Positions 22,791 to 31,018 of a stretch of 64,000 nucleotides of DNA are shown here, piece after piece. Position numbers and translations under genes: made by a program. Each line of letters starts with the position of its first letter. The stretch's first letter is position 1. Origin of the DNA: Acidobacteriota bacterium (GTDB lineage: Bacteria > Acidobacteriota > Terriglobia > Terriglobales > Acidobacteriaceae); NCBI GenBank assembly GCA_003225175.1, contig QIBA01000042.1, positions 62,001 to 126,000 on the forward strand. The letters are read 5' to 3'. The notes below the pieces were generated by a model that saw only the letters and a program-made list of their open reading frames with translations, had not been told where the DNA came from and made no database searches.

Positions 22791-23456
22791 ATGCCAAAAA
22801 TCAGATGCTTGCTAACTGACGATCACACACTCTTCCGTCAAGGCGTACGGCGGCTGCTGGAAACCGAATCGGACTTCGAAGTAGTCGGCGAAGCCTCAGA
22901 TGCAGGCGAGTCAGTCGAGAAGGCCAGAGAGCTGCGTCCCGATATCGTACTAATGGACATCGGCATGCCCGGACTCTCGTCCTTTGAGGCCGCTCGTCAG
23001 ATCCGCAAGAATCGGCCAGAAACCAAGATCCTCTTCCTCACCATGTATGAGGACGAAGATTACCTCGTGCAATGTCTCGAAGTAGGAGCCGCCGGATACG
23101 TGTTGAAGGACACGCCGGCCCCGCAACTGCTGACCGCGGTGCGCGATGTCTACAAAGGTGGCAAGTACCTGAGCTCGCAAGTGCTCGGCAAGCTGGTCGA
23201 AGATTTTCGTTCGCGCGTGCGAGATACGCGTATGCGGCCGCGAATTTCCACGCTGACTCCGCGGGAGCGCGAGATTCTCAAACTGCTTGCGGAAGGCAAT
23301 TCCGTAAAGGAAATTGCAGTTATCCTCGGCCTAAGCGTGAAAACCGTCGAAGCGCACAAGTTCAACCTGATGCGCAAGCTCGACATCCACAACAAGGCGC
23401 AACTGGTTACCTATGCAATTCAAAAGAAGATCATCAAGATTCCAGTGAACCAGTAG
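22791..23456 (+). CDS. NarL/FixJ-family response regulator
   Basis: 221 residues. Receiver domain 1-120 has the acidic pocket DDH at 10-12, the phosphoacceptor D56 (VLMDIGMPG) and a conserved Lys in VLKDTPAP. The C-terminal LuxR-type helix-turn-helix (about 150-215) reads LTPREREILKLLAEGNSVKEIAVILGLSVKTVEAHKFNLMRKL. It forms a two-component pair with the preceding kinase and ends at a bidirectional terminator. Targets unknown. Confidence 0.95.
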   Translation: MPKIRCLLTDDHTLFRQGVRRLLETESDFEVVGEASDAGESVEKARELRPDIVLMDIGMPGLSSFEAARQIRKNRPETKILFLTMYEDEDYLVQCLEVGAAGYVLKDTPAPQLLTAVRDVYKGGKYLSSQVLGKLVEDFRSRVRDTRMRPRISTLTPREREILKLLAEGNSVKEIAVILGLSVKTVEAHKFNLMRKLDIHNKAQLVTYAIQKKIIKIPVNQ

Positions 23457-23471
23457 TCTCCTCCCGAAATG

Positions 23472-23499
23472 AAAAGCCCTGCCTAGGCGGGGCTTTTTT
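23472..23499. terminator. Bidirectional intrinsic terminator
   Basis: AAAAGCCCTGCC-TA-GGCGGGGC followed by TTTTTT on the plus strand, with the complementary T-run on the minus strand. It separates the convergent response regulator and arsR genes. Confidence 0.85.
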
Positions 23500-23506
23500 G
23501 TGCGAT

Positions 23507-23917
23507 TCAACCAATCACACCACTGATCCGCGCCGGCATGGGTGCGCCGATCACTTGCACGAGGCTATTCGGTCCGCAGCAGGCTCGCTGCAACCGAGCC
23601 CGGTCGCGCTGCATGGCTTTGTCCTGCCGTAGGGCCTGCAAAGTGCTCTCCAGGATCGAAGCAGCATGCGGCTCCTGAGGCATAAGCAGGCGATAATGCA
23701 TCCACTTCCCTTGCCGACGGGCTCCCACGATCCCGAGGCGGCGCAGATAGGCAAGATGCCGCGAGATCTTCGGTTGTGGCGCTGCGATCACCTGAGTGAA
23801 ATAGCAAACGCAAACCTCCTGCTCATCCATCAGGTTGATAATTCGCAATCGCGTCGGATCCGCAAGAGCGCGGAATAACTGATCCAGCCGCAGACTCCGG
23901 TTTGTGCCCTCATGCAT
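23507..23917 (-). CDS. arsR: ArsR/SmtB-family metalloregulator
   Basis: 136 residues from ATG 23917. The frame extends 78 codons further upstream, but across the promoter/operator and into arsM, so that part is discarded. Winged-helix features: LDQLFRALADPTRLRIINLM, then EVCVCYFTQVIAAPQPKISRHLAYLRRLGIV (recognition helix) and a wing GKWMHYRL. The C-V-C pair in alpha3 is the As(III)-binding motif of classical ArsR. A further CC near the C-terminus is extra. Divergent from arsM, sharing an operator. The start codon lies 7 bases after a perfect TATAAT, so the message may be leaderless. Confidence 0.9.
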   Translation of the reverse strand: MHEGTNRSLRLDQLFRALADPTRLRIINLMDEQEVCVCYFTQVIAAPQPKISRHLAYLRRLGIVGARRQGKWMHYRLLMPQEPHAASILESTLQALRQDKAMQRDRARLQRACCGPNSLVQVIGAPMPARISGVIG

Positions 23918-24001
23918 TCGTCCATTATATATATTCGCCTTGACAGATACGTTGCCGAAGAGTAACTTCGATGTATTCGCCCAAGCGAATACGAGGAAAG
24001 C
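23918..24001. promoter_or_regulatory. arsR-arsM divergent promoter and ArsR operator
   Basis: Plus strand toward arsM: -35 TTGACA (23940-23945), 17-bp spacer, -10 TAACTT (23963-23968), then a perfect 20-bp palindrome GTATTCGCccaaGCGAATAC (23973-23992) covering the start region, then GAGGAAAG as ribosome-binding site. Minus strand toward arsR: -10 TATAAT (23929-23924). A further half-site ATTCGCC (23933-23939) lies next to the arsM -35. An ArsR dimer on the palindrome would block arsM; the half-site may serve autoregulation. Confidence 0.7.
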
Positions 24002-24853
24002 ATGACCAATGCAATCAAAGACGAAGTGAAAATGAAGTACGGCGAAGTGGCGCGTCGTGTCACGTCGGGAGAATCGGCGACCTGCTGCGCTCCCTCCTGC
24101 TGCGGCACGGAAATTGATCCAATTACCCGCGATCTCTACGACGGCCCGCAAAAATCCGTTCTGCCTGACGCGGCCCTAAAGGCGTCGCTCGGCTGTGGCA
24201 ATCCCACCGCGCTCGCTGAACTGAAGCCGGGCGAGACCATTTTGGATCTCGGTTCCGGCGGCGGCATCGATGTGCTGCTTTCCGCCAGGCGAGTGGGCCC
24301 AACTGGGAAAGCTTACGGACTTGACATGACTGACGACATGCTCGCCCTGGCTCGCGAAAATCAGAAAGAGACTGGCCTAACCAACGTGGAGTTCCTGAAA
24401 GGGGAAATCGAGAATATTCCATTGCCTGACTGTTCGGTGGACGTCATCATCTCGAACTGCGTAATCAATCTCTCCGCTGATAAGGACAAGGTGCTGCGGG
24501 AAGTGTTTCGGGTTCTCAAGCCTGGCGGCAGATTCGCTGTTTCGGATGTAGTCGTGCGCGGCGAAGTTCCCGACCAGGTGAGAAGGAGCATGTTGCTGTG
24601 GGTAGGCTGCATCGCCGGCGCGCTGCGCGACGACGATTACATTGCAAAGCTCAAGCAGGCAGGATTCGATTCCATCGAGATCGAACCAACCCGCATTTAC
24701 AACATCGGAGATGCCCGGGCTTTTCTCAATGCAGAGGGAGTAAACGTGGACGCCATTGCCTCTCAAGTTGAAGGCAAGTTCATCAGCGCCTTCGTTCGCG
24801 CACAGAAGCCTGATTGCGGCTGTGGGCCGAACTGCTGCAATAGCCCATTATGA
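24002..24853 (+). CDS. arsM: Arsenite methyltransferase
   Basis: 283 residues; uses S-adenosylmethionine to methylate As(III). The N-terminus has a Cys-rich stretch (TCCAPSCCG). The SAM-binding motif I reads [35 protein letters not shown]. The conserved arsenic-binding cysteines are in the [15 protein letters not shown] and WVGCIAGAL segments. The C-terminus ends with CGCGPNCC, also typical. Ribosome-binding site GAGGAAAG. The stop overlaps the arsC remnant start (ATGA), as in an operon. Regulated by the palindromic ArsR operator at its promoter. Confidence 0.95.
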   Translation: MTNAIKDEVKMKYGEVARRVTSGESATCCAPSCCGTEIDPITRDLYDGPQKSVLPDAALKASLGCGNPTALAELKPGETILDLGSGGGIDVLLSARRVGPTGKAYGLDMTDDMLALARENQKETGLTNVEFLKGEIENIPLPDCSVDVIISNCVINLSADKDKVLREVFRVLKPGGRFAVSDVVVRGEVPDQVRRSMLLWVGCIAGALRDDDYIAKLKQAGFDSIEIEPTRIYNIGDARAFLNAEGVNVDAIASQVEGKFISAFVRAQKPDCGCGPNCCNSPL

Positions 24854-25331
24854 AGCCAACCTATAACGTGCTTTTTCTCTGCACCGGCAACTCCGCGCGT
24901 TCAATCATGGCAGAAGCTATTCTGCGTCACCGGGGCGAACCGCAATTCCGCGCCTTCAGCGAGGGAAGTCATCGAGCGGGGGTCCATTGCGAAGCCCTGC
25001 GGCAGATTCAGATGGCCACGAGTCGATGAGAGCTTGCAGAGCAAGAGCTGGAATGAATTTGCCGTGCCCAAAGCTCCAGAGCTTTTATATTTACTGTTTG
25101 CGACAATGCTGCCAAGGAGATTTGCCCTGTTTGGCTAGGTCAGCCAATGATGGCACATTGGGGAGTTCCGGATCCCGCATGGTTGCCGGAACTCCAGAAC
25201 AAATTACGCGAGCGTTCCGCGACGCATTCACCATCCTGGACCGGCGCATCGGATTCCTCCTCTCTTTAGCACTACCGATGTTGGACAAGATAGCGTTGAA
25301 GAAAGCTATCGATCGCACTGGAAACGAATGA
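24850..25331 (+). pseudogene. arsC: Arsenate reductase (LMW-phosphatase type), broken by several frameshifts
   Basis: Starts with ATG overlapping the arsM stop and reads [23 protein letters not shown], with the catalytic P-loop (C-x5-R-S), but stops at TGA 25027-25029 after 59 residues. Homology continues in other frames: [17 protein letters not shown] (about 25033-25083), then [21 protein letters not shown] (about 25085-25147) running into [12 protein letters not shown], then [21 protein letters not shown] to the stop at 25331. At least three frame changes are needed, and the two resolving cysteines ([10 protein letters not shown]) lie beyond the first break, so no working enzyme is made. 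Sequencing error is possible but three breaks in 480 bases make decay likelier. Confidence 0.85.
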
Positions 25332-25332
25332 C

Positions 25333-26097
25333 CTATTTCGGAACGAGGAAATTCACGCTGCGATCTTCGTTTGCTTTGACTGTCTGGTTGATATCGAGAT
25401 CAGCGAGCGGCACCTTGGTGGCGCGAGCGTTTGATAGCAGCCAAAGCGTCGATCCCACAATCGCGTAGTTCTGGACTTCGACGCGATGACCGTCGCGATA
25501 AACAATCACCGTAGCAGGCTCATCCGCGGGCTTGGCTCCGGCTGGACTGGGCGGAGCTACTGGGCGACGTTGTTCCTCGAGCGCTGAGCGCAAAGAATCG
25601 TTCTCATCCCGGAGCTGTCGGACTTCTGAGTCGAGCTGACTCATTTGATTGCTGAGATCGGCGTAAGAGCTGTTGTTGGCCGGCGCCGGCTCAGATGAGT
25701 ACGAGCTGAATGAGTAATACGGATAGCCGTAATCGCTGTAATAGTATGGCCAATAGGAGCGGTAGTAATAAGGAGAGGCGACCACGAAAACGCGTCGGCG
25801 ATGAAAACCATGATCGAAGCGGCTGCCGAAGGCGTGGGTCCTGAAGATCGGTGCACTATTGATGTGGGCAAAGGGCATGACACTCCGCCGTTGAGGAGCG
25901 AACGGCACTCGAGATCCAGTCATCATCGCAGGGTGGGGAGCAAAGAATTGCCGCTGAGTGGCTGGAGCAATGCCCATCGGTGGCGCACTGCGACCCATCG
26001 CAACTCTAGCGCCGCCGACACCGCGCATCCCACGCTGCGCGTGCATAGGGACCCCCACAGCGAAAACCAAGGCGGCCGCTATCACCAGTCGCGACAT
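25333..26097 (-). CDS. Secreted Tyr-rich protein of unknown function
   Basis: 254 residues. Signal peptide (RLVIAAALVFAVGVPMHAQ), then an Arg/Met/Pro-rich region, a striking Tyr/Ser block (VVASPYYYRSYWPYYYSDYGYPYYSF, about 105-130), a short coiled coil (LSNQMSQLDSEVRQLRDENDSLRSALEEQ, about 145-172) and a compact C-terminal domain (TVIVYRDGHRVEVQNYAIVGSTLWLL...). The last domain is a pattern I have seen in acidobacterial secreted proteins, without known function. It converges on the arsC remnant, with two bases between their stops. Confidence 0.7.
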   Translation of the reverse strand: MSRLVIAAALVFAVGVPMHAQRGMRGVGGARVAMGRSAPPMGIAPATQRQFFAPHPAMMTGSRVPFAPQRRSVMPFAHINSAPIFRTHAFGSRFDHGFHRRRVFVVASPYYYRSYWPYYYSDYGYPYYSFSSYSSEPAPANNSSYADLSNQMSQLDSEVRQLRDENDSLRSALEEQRRPVAPPSPAGAKPADEPATVIVYRDGHRVEVQNYAIVGSTLWLLSNARATKVPLADLDINQTVKANEDRSVNFLVPK

Positions 26098-26380
26098 AGC
26101 TTTATTTTACGCCCATCGTCCAAAATGGTCCCTCTCAGCTTCATTCTTTTGGGCTGGTAACATGACGTGCGCTCCACGCTCGGTACTTGCCGCTAATCAT
26201 AGAGAATCTGTTTGCCCCCAAACCTTTCTCCGGACGTATTTGAGGAATCACAAAGTGCTAGTGCTAATTTCGGATCTCTACATCCGTCTAGCATTCAGGT
26301 GTACTGCCGTAAGGTGATTAATCCCAGCGAAGCGGGTCAGCACCCGATTCGCCCGCTCATATGTTTTATAGGAACATTCA
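26098..26380. other. Intergenic region, no gene recognised
   Basis: Divergent gap between the Tyr-rich secreted protein and the next plus-strand gene. It must hold both promoters, but no clear -35/-10 pair or repeat stood out. Confidence 0.5.
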
Positions 26381-27373
26381 ATGACTATGCGTATTTTGAA
26401 TAACATGCCGACGAGGCGCACAGGTTTCGCTCTTTTCATTTTGGGCATAGCGACTTTCGCGGTTCATCCCAGCACTATGGCTCAGCCCTCTCCGGCGCAC
26501 TCGCTGATCAAAGATTCCGACGCAACCTCGGTCTCGACCAGAAAGCCCGCTCCCGACTTGCCTTCTGTGTCGGGATCGCTCAGCGCAGAACAGATTCGAA
26601 ACCTGATTCAGAAAGTCACCGATAACGACATCGAGAACGACAAAAAGCAGCGCAACTACACCTACATCGAACGCGATGTCGAGAATCATCTGGACGGCAA
26701 GGGAAACACGAAGTTTACGGAGACCAGGACATATGAAGTCCTGAATATCTACGGCGAGCAGGTGCAGAAACTGATCGAAAAAGATGACAAGCCGATCTCA
26801 GAAAAGGAAGCGGCCAAAGAAGAAGAGAAGATCCAGAAGATCATTAACAAGCGTAAAAACGAATTGGACAGAGACCGCCAGAAACGCGCTGAGCGCGAGG
26901 CCAAAGATCGCGAAGAAGGACGCCAGTTTGAACGCGAGATCGTCAACGCCTACAACTTCACTCTGCTCGGCACCGAGCTAGTGGGCGACCGCGAAGCGTG
27001 GGCGATCTCCGCCGAGCCTCGTGCCGGCTTCGTGCCGCACATGAAATACGCTAACTACCTGCCCAAATTTCACGGCCGCATCTGGATCGACAAGGCCGAC
27101 CTGCAGATGTCAAAGATGGACGTCGAAGCCCTCGACACCGTCTCCTGGGGATTGTTCCTTGCCCGCATCCACAAGGGCTCGCACGTCATGATCGAGCAAA
27201 CGCGCATCAACGACGAGGTCTGGCTACCGCGCCAGCTCAATTTCAAAATCGACGTACGCGTCGCTCTGCTCAAGAACTTCAACATGGACGCCGAACAAAG
27301 CTTCCGCGACTACAAAAAATTCCGCACCGATTCCAGGATCGTCGGCGTAAGCGAAACAGTGACGGATAAGTAG
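26381..27373 (+). CDS. Exported protein of unknown function with coiled coil
   Basis: 330 residues; Met codons at 26381, 26387 and 26405 are possible starts. A signal segment (GFALFILGIATFAVHPSTMAQ) is followed by LSAEQIRNLIQKVTDNDIENDKKQRNYTYIERDVENHLDGKGN, a highly charged Glu/Lys/Arg coiled coil (about 125-185), and a beta-rich C-terminal part (FTLLGTELVGDREAWAISAEP..., RIWIDKADLQMSKMDVEAL, VMIEQTRINDEVWLPRQLNFKIDVRVALLKNFNMDAEQSFRDYKKF). The last part has the look of an outer-membrane lipoprotein-sorting (LolA-like) half-barrel and is common in acidobacterial secreted proteins. Function unknown. Confidence 0.75.
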   Translation: MTMRILNNMPTRRTGFALFILGIATFAVHPSTMAQPSPAHSLIKDSDATSVSTRKPAPDLPSVSGSLSAEQIRNLIQKVTDNDIENDKKQRNYTYIERDVENHLDGKGNTKFTETRTYEVLNIYGEQVQKLIEKDDKPISEKEAAKEEEKIQKIINKRKNELDRDRQKRAEREAKDREEGRQFEREIVNAYNFTLLGTELVGDREAWAISAEPRAGFVPHMKYANYLPKFHGRIWIDKADLQMSKMDVEALDTVSWGLFLARIHKGSHVMIEQTRINDEVWLPRQLNFKIDVRVALLKNFNMDAEQSFRDYKKFRTDSRIVGVSETVTDK

Positions 27374-27461
27374 AGCAGGGCAGGCTCCACTTTCCTGAAG
27401 TTTCAAAAAGCCACTTAGAAATTGAATCCGTTTATGAAATTAAGACAGTCTGGCGTTCCGG

Positions 27462-27794
27462 CTACGTCCATTGCAAGCCGCAGTTTTGGCATTTGCGGTC
27501 GGGTTGGAGCTCGAAGCTGGCGTTTAGATCCAGTGCGCATTTGGGACAGTAGGTCAGCACATTTTCCACTCCTCGACGAAAGCGTTTGGCGCAGCGTTTG
27601 CAATCGTGCTCAGGATTAAAGGTGCCGCCGCGCTTCCAGCGCGATCCTGCAGTCTTCACGCCGCAAACTGTGCGACCTTCAGAGCGGAGAAGGTGAGTAG
27701 TGATCTTGCTGGGTAAGGCATAGCGGACAACAGATAATCCGGCGCGAGTGAGTTTCGTCCCTATGCGAGGCACGATACGTGACACTCCTTTCAT
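27462..27794 (-). CDS. Small zinc-ribbon protein
   Basis: 110 residues with a basic N-terminal half (ITTHLLRSEGRTVC) and three C-x2-C knuckles: C65-C68 (DCKRCAKRF), C83-C86 (YCPKCALDL) and C102-C105 (KCQNCGLQW), plus C44. The pattern of paired cysteines with aromatic and basic residues indicates bound zinc and a nucleic-acid or protein contact. No family recognised. Divergent from the next gene. Start codon uncertain. Confidence 0.5.
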   Translation of the reverse strand: MKGVSRIVPRIGTKLTRAGLSVVRYALPSKITTHLLRSEGRTVCGVKTAGSRWKRGGTFNPEHDCKRCAKRFRRGVENVLTYCPKCALDLNASFELQPDRKCQNCGLQWT

Positions 27795-27950
27795 TCCATG
27801 CCGGCCAGGCCGGTCAGAGAATGTTCCGTTCCCAAATTGGTGCGAAAAGGGATCGCCATCATGGCAGCGTCCGCGTGGAAAAGCAAGATCAAAACGGTTT
27901 AGTGGCGTAAGAAGGCGCTGGACATCCCTGGACTCAGGTATGATGTTGTC

Positions 27951-28145
27951 ATGTCAATGAAACAAAGGTGTCCCGTCTGCAAAGGGCGCTGCACCGATGG
28001 AAACGGTCGAACCTGTCACGCCTGTCAGGGCAATGGTGAAATAGAATCGCAACCGATGTTCAATTTGGGTCCCAAACAGGGCCCAGTGCCAGCCAAAGCA
28101 TCTCCTCGGGGCGTACAAATGAATAGCGGGATCACGCGCCATTAG
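27951..28145 (+). CDS. Mini protein with one DnaJ-type zinc centre
   Basis: 64 residues (or 62 from ATG 27957). Residues 7-30, CPVCKGRCTDGNGRTCHACQGNGE, carry C-x2-C-x-G and C-x2-C-x-G-x-G repeats as in the cysteine-rich domain of DnaJ, without J or client-binding domains. The C-terminal half is Gly/Pro-rich. Too short for strong statistical support, but the paired repeats make a chance frame unlikely. Confidence 0.5.
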   Translation: MSMKQRCPVCKGRCTDGNGRTCHACQGNGEIESQPMFNLGPKQGPVPAKASPRGVQMNSGITRH

Positions 28146-28361
28146 CTCGGTACGGCTGACCGATTCGCAGGGAGCAGTGACGCATTCAGTGCGGCCTTGA
28201 TCCGGACGATTGGCCTGCCTTCCTCTGCGCGATATGAGCCTTCCCTTATAACGCAGAAGACTCTCACCCGTCCGGCTGGAAGGGAGACTCTGAACTTTTT
28301 TCGTCAGCCCATCACTCGATCGTGGTGGACCACTCTCAGTCGTCCCACCAAAAGTGCGAGA

Positions 28362-29690
28362 CTATCTACCTCCGGAATAGCTCACCCGCCAGATCGATTC
28401 TGATCCGTCGTCGCTTACTAGCAGTGACCCATCGGGCGCTACTGCGATTCCTACTGGACGTCCCCAAACGTCGCCTTCTGGAGTTACAAAGCCGGTGAGG
28501 AAGTCCTCGTATTCGCCCCCTGCGTGGCCGGTCTGATGCAGGGGCACGCGGATTACTTCGTAGCCAGTCCGTAGTTTGCGGTTCCAGGAGCCGTGTTCGG
28601 AGGCGAAGATGTCTCCCTGATACTGTGCGGGAAACTGCTTGCCTTCATAGAACGCCATCTCGAGCGACGCATTATGCGGCTGCACCAGGACGTCGGGAAC
28701 GACGACCTTGTCCTTCAACTCCGGGTGCTTTCCTTTATGACGCGGGTCCTGATGGCCGCCGATGTAATACCAGGGCCAGCCGTAGAAGCCTCCATCCTTG
28801 ACGTGCGTGATGTACTCCGGCGGAAGATCGTCGCCGATGTTGTCACGTTCGTTGACGGAACACCACGGCTCGCCCGTTTTGGGATTGACGGCAATTCCGA
28901 CGCAATTGCGAATGCCGGAGGCGAAGACGCGGCGTCCCGAGCCATCGGGATTGAACTCGAGAACGTCGGCGCGTTCGGACTCCGTGGGATTATTGTCGGT
29001 GTCGTCGACGTTGGAATGCGAGCCGACGGAGACGTACATCTTCTTGCTATCGAGGGAGAAAGCAATATCCCGTGTCCAGTGACCTCCGCCACGAAGGCGT
29101 CCCCCGCCGGGAAGATCGGCGATCTTCTGCGAGGGGCCACTCGCTTTGAGTTCTCCATTCTTATAGGGAAAGCGAACGACCGAGTCGGTGTTCCCAATGT
29201 AGATCCACTGAGGATCGGGTCCGACGGGATAGAACGCGATCCCAAACGGCTTGTTTAGACCTGTGGCAAAAGTCTCAGTGCGCTCGGCCTTGCCGTCTTT
29301 GGTGATGCCCCGGAAGACCATGATAACGCCGGGTTCGCTTTCCGCCAGAAACAGGTCGCCGTTGGGCGCGGTGCGAAGCTCGCGAGGATTTCGCAAGCCC
29401 GTTGCGTAGAGTTCCACTTTGAATCCGGCAGGAGCTTTGGGCCAGACGTCCTTCGGGCGCGAGGCCAGCGCGCCTTGTGGTCCTCTTCCGGGAGGGCCGT
29501 TGTCTACGGCTTTGGTTGCGTAGGGTTCAGGAAGATCGGCGACCGTGATCTTGTGCCAAACGCCTGGAGCTTGCGTGCGATAGTCGCTGAACGTAGTTGG
29601 CTTCTGCGTTTGCGCGCCCGAGAAGTGAGCGGCGAAAGACACAGCTGCAGTCATGGAGGCGAGGATGGTGAGAAGTCTGAGCTCGTTCAT
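28362..29690 (-). CDS. Secreted PQQ-type sugar (sorbosone/glucose) dehydrogenase
   Basis: 442 residues with a signal peptide (LLTILASMTAAVSFAAHFSGAQ). The mature part is a six-bladed beta-propeller of the soluble glucose dehydrogenase/sorbosone dehydrogenase family: LRNPRELRTAPNGDLFLAES, HWTRDIAFSLDSKKMYVSVGSHSNVDD, FASGIRNCVGIAVNPKTGEPWCSVNERDNIGDDLPPEYITHV, FASEHGSWNRKLRTGYEVIRV and a last blade SLLVSDDGSESIWRV. It presumably oxidises aldoses or related sugars in the periplasm with PQQ as cofactor and passes electrons to the respiratory chain. No PQQ biosynthesis gene is in the window. Substrate is not predictable from sequence. Confidence 0.88.
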   Translation of the reverse strand: MNELRLLTILASMTAAVSFAAHFSGAQTQKPTTFSDYRTQAPGVWHKITVADLPEPYATKAVDNGPPGRGPQGALASRPKDVWPKAPAGFKVELYATGLRNPRELRTAPNGDLFLAESEPGVIMVFRGITKDGKAERTETFATGLNKPFGIAFYPVGPDPQWIYIGNTDSVVRFPYKNGELKASGPSQKIADLPGGGRLRGGGHWTRDIAFSLDSKKMYVSVGSHSNVDDTDNNPTESERADVLEFNPDGSGRRVFASGIRNCVGIAVNPKTGEPWCSVNERDNIGDDLPPEYITHVKDGGFYGWPWYYIGGHQDPRHKGKHPELKDKVVVPDVLVQPHNASLEMAFYEGKQFPAQYQGDIFASEHGSWNRKLRTGYEVIRVPLHQTGHAGGEYEDFLTGFVTPEGDVWGRPVGIAVAPDGSLLVSDDGSESIWRVSYSGGR

Positions 29691-29905
29691 AGCTTCGTCT
29701 TCATTAACGATAGCAGGATGCCCGCTCTACGATGCGTCTGCGTTTCACGCAGAAAAATGGCCCCGCAATGCGGGTCGTGCTGAAGGAGACAAAGCTCACT
29801 GCCAGGAGGTGGAAGGAGAATTCAACATGCGTTCTGATGAGACGCCATTTGCTGAAGGGACGATTGCCTGCTGTCCTGAGATGGCGTGTGTTGGCAGCGA
29901 TCAAC

Positions 29906-30067
29906 TCAGTAGAAGTCTGAGCAGCTCAGAAAGAATCCACAGTTCCTGCACACCATCTTGCAGCGTGAATCTTCGAGCCGCGATGAGCAGTTCGGACAAT
30001 AACAGGTAGCGCTGGAATCCTCTGGCTTCCGGTGAGGAACTTCGGCTAGCGTGTCCGTACGGTTCAC
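29906..30067 (-). CDS. 53-residue zinc-ribbon protein, probably leaderless
   Basis: GTG at 30067 to TGA at 29906-29908. The C-terminal half reads [19 protein letters not shown] then [13 protein letters not shown]: cysteines at 22, 24, 27, 36, 40, 43 and 49, i.e. a C-x2-C ... C-x2-C ribbon with extra Cys, ending in an SCSDFY tail. I recall similar short C-P-x-C-G ... C-P-x-C-G-Y-F-x-S-C-x-D proteins in acidobacteria and related soil bacteria, with no known function. A good sigma-70-like promoter (-10 TATAGT) ends seven bases before the GTG, so translation may start at the 5' end of the message. Another in-frame GTG at 30073 falls inside the promoter. Confidence 0.65.
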   Translation of the reverse strand: MNRTDTLAEVPHRKPEDSSATCYCPNCSSRLEDSRCKMVCRNCGFFLSCSDFY

Positions 30068-30073
30068 GGCCAC

Positions 30074-30101
30074 ACTATAGCGCGAATTCAGCCAGTTGCA
30101 A
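30074..30101 (-). promoter_or_regulatory. Promoter of the 53-residue zinc-ribbon gene
   Basis: Minus strand: -35 TTGCAA (30101-30096), 16-bp spacer, -10 TATAGT (30079-30074). Predicted start near 30067, coinciding with the GTG start codon. Confidence 0.5.
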
Positions 30102-30181
30102 TGTCGGAGCAGGCCGGAAAACGGGAGCTGATGATAAAAAGCAATTCACTGCTAATTCAGTGTTCCTGAAATCGAGTTTTG

Positions 30182-30201
30182 CGAATTCTGGGCAGAATTC
30201 G
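30182..30201. repeat. CGAATTCT inverted repeat
   Basis: CGAATTCT-GGGC-AGAATTCG, perfect 8-bp arms with a four-base loop, between the LytTR regulator end and the zinc-ribbon promoter. Could be an operator or a weak terminator. Confidence 0.5.
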
Positions 30202-30272
30202 AAACCGTCCGGTGAAAACTAAAAGTTCACTGTTACTTTCGCTGTTCTTAGTCTGGCGATTCGCCTGGAATC

Positions 30273-30950
30273 CTACTGAGTTCCCTTCCAGAGCGACTCC
30301 AGGGCATGGCGATAGAAGCGGCTGCACGGGAGTTCTTTGCCGTTACGCAGTGACACCATGAACTCTCCGTTGTTGCAGGGCTGGAGCTCCTTGATCTTGC
30401 TTACATTCACGATGAATGAGCGGTGAATGCGGATGAATTGCGAGGGATCAAGCTCGTCGAGCTGGATGAATACTACGCGTCCGCCTGACTTGATAATGAG
30501 CCGATTCTCCGCGTGGGGCTTCCGTGCTGCCGAGAGCAGGCTGGCGAGGTTGTCGTTCAGCGCGCCCTTGGCCGACTTCGTCATCTCAGTCTTGGCACGT
30601 TCCAATGCGCGATGCAGGCGCTCCTGATCGAATGGCTTCAGCAGATAATCGAGGGCTTGCGCCTCGAAGGCCTGGAGAGCGTAGCTGTCGTAGGCGGTAG
30701 TGAATATCACGATCGGCATCTCACCGGGAATGCTGCGGATGATGTCGAAGCCATCGCCGCCTTCGAGTTCGATATCGAGCAGGAGCACATCGGGATGATG
30801 GCTTCGCACCGCATTTAACGTATCTTCTACGCCGCTGCACTCAGCGACGATCTGTACGTCTGATTCTCGTTCCAGCAGAACCCGCAGCTTCTCGCGCGAT
30901 AGGGGTTCATCGTCCGCAATGACGGCTCGCAACTTGGGGGCAAGAATCAT
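30273..30950 (-). CDS. LytTR-family response regulator
   Basis: 225 residues from ATG 30950, chosen because GGAGG lies at good distance upstream; the frame extends 20 codons further without such a site. Receiver domain 1-120: acidic pair in IADDEPL, phosphoacceptor D59 (LLLDIELEGGDG), FTTAYDSYALQAFEAQALDYLLKPF. The LytTR DNA-binding domain (about 125-222) contains LIIKSGGRVVFIQLDELDPSQFIRIHRSFIVNVSKI and a C-terminal LPCSRFYR. It is likely the partner of the LytS-type kinase at 39232, from which it is separated by two TonB receptors. A hairpin TTGCCGG/CCGGCAA (30999-31018) lies just upstream. Confidence 0.92.
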   Translation of the reverse strand: MILAPKLRAVIADDEPLSREKLRVLLERESDVQIVAECSGVEDTLNAVRSHHPDVLLLDIELEGGDGFDIIRSIPGEMPIVIFTTAYDSYALQAFEAQALDYLLKPFDQERLHRALERAKTEMTKSAKGALNDNLASLLSAARKPHAENRLIIKSGGRVVFIQLDELDPSQFIRIHRSFIVNVSKIKELQPCNNGEFMVSLRNGKELPCSRFYRHALESLWKGTQ

Positions 30951-31018
30951 ATTGATCTGACCCTCCGCAGTACTTGGCATTCCCACGACAGCCCTCCCTT
31001 GCCGGCTCACACCGGCAA

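Noticed and set aside
23918-24151. Upstream extension of arsR to a 214-residue protein
   Set aside because: It would run through the arsR promoter and operator and into arsM; the ArsR fold starts at Met 23917.
29704-29904. Overlapping open frames on both strands upstream of the sugar dehydrogenase
   Set aside because: No ribosome-binding site, domain or protein-like composition; treated as intergenic.
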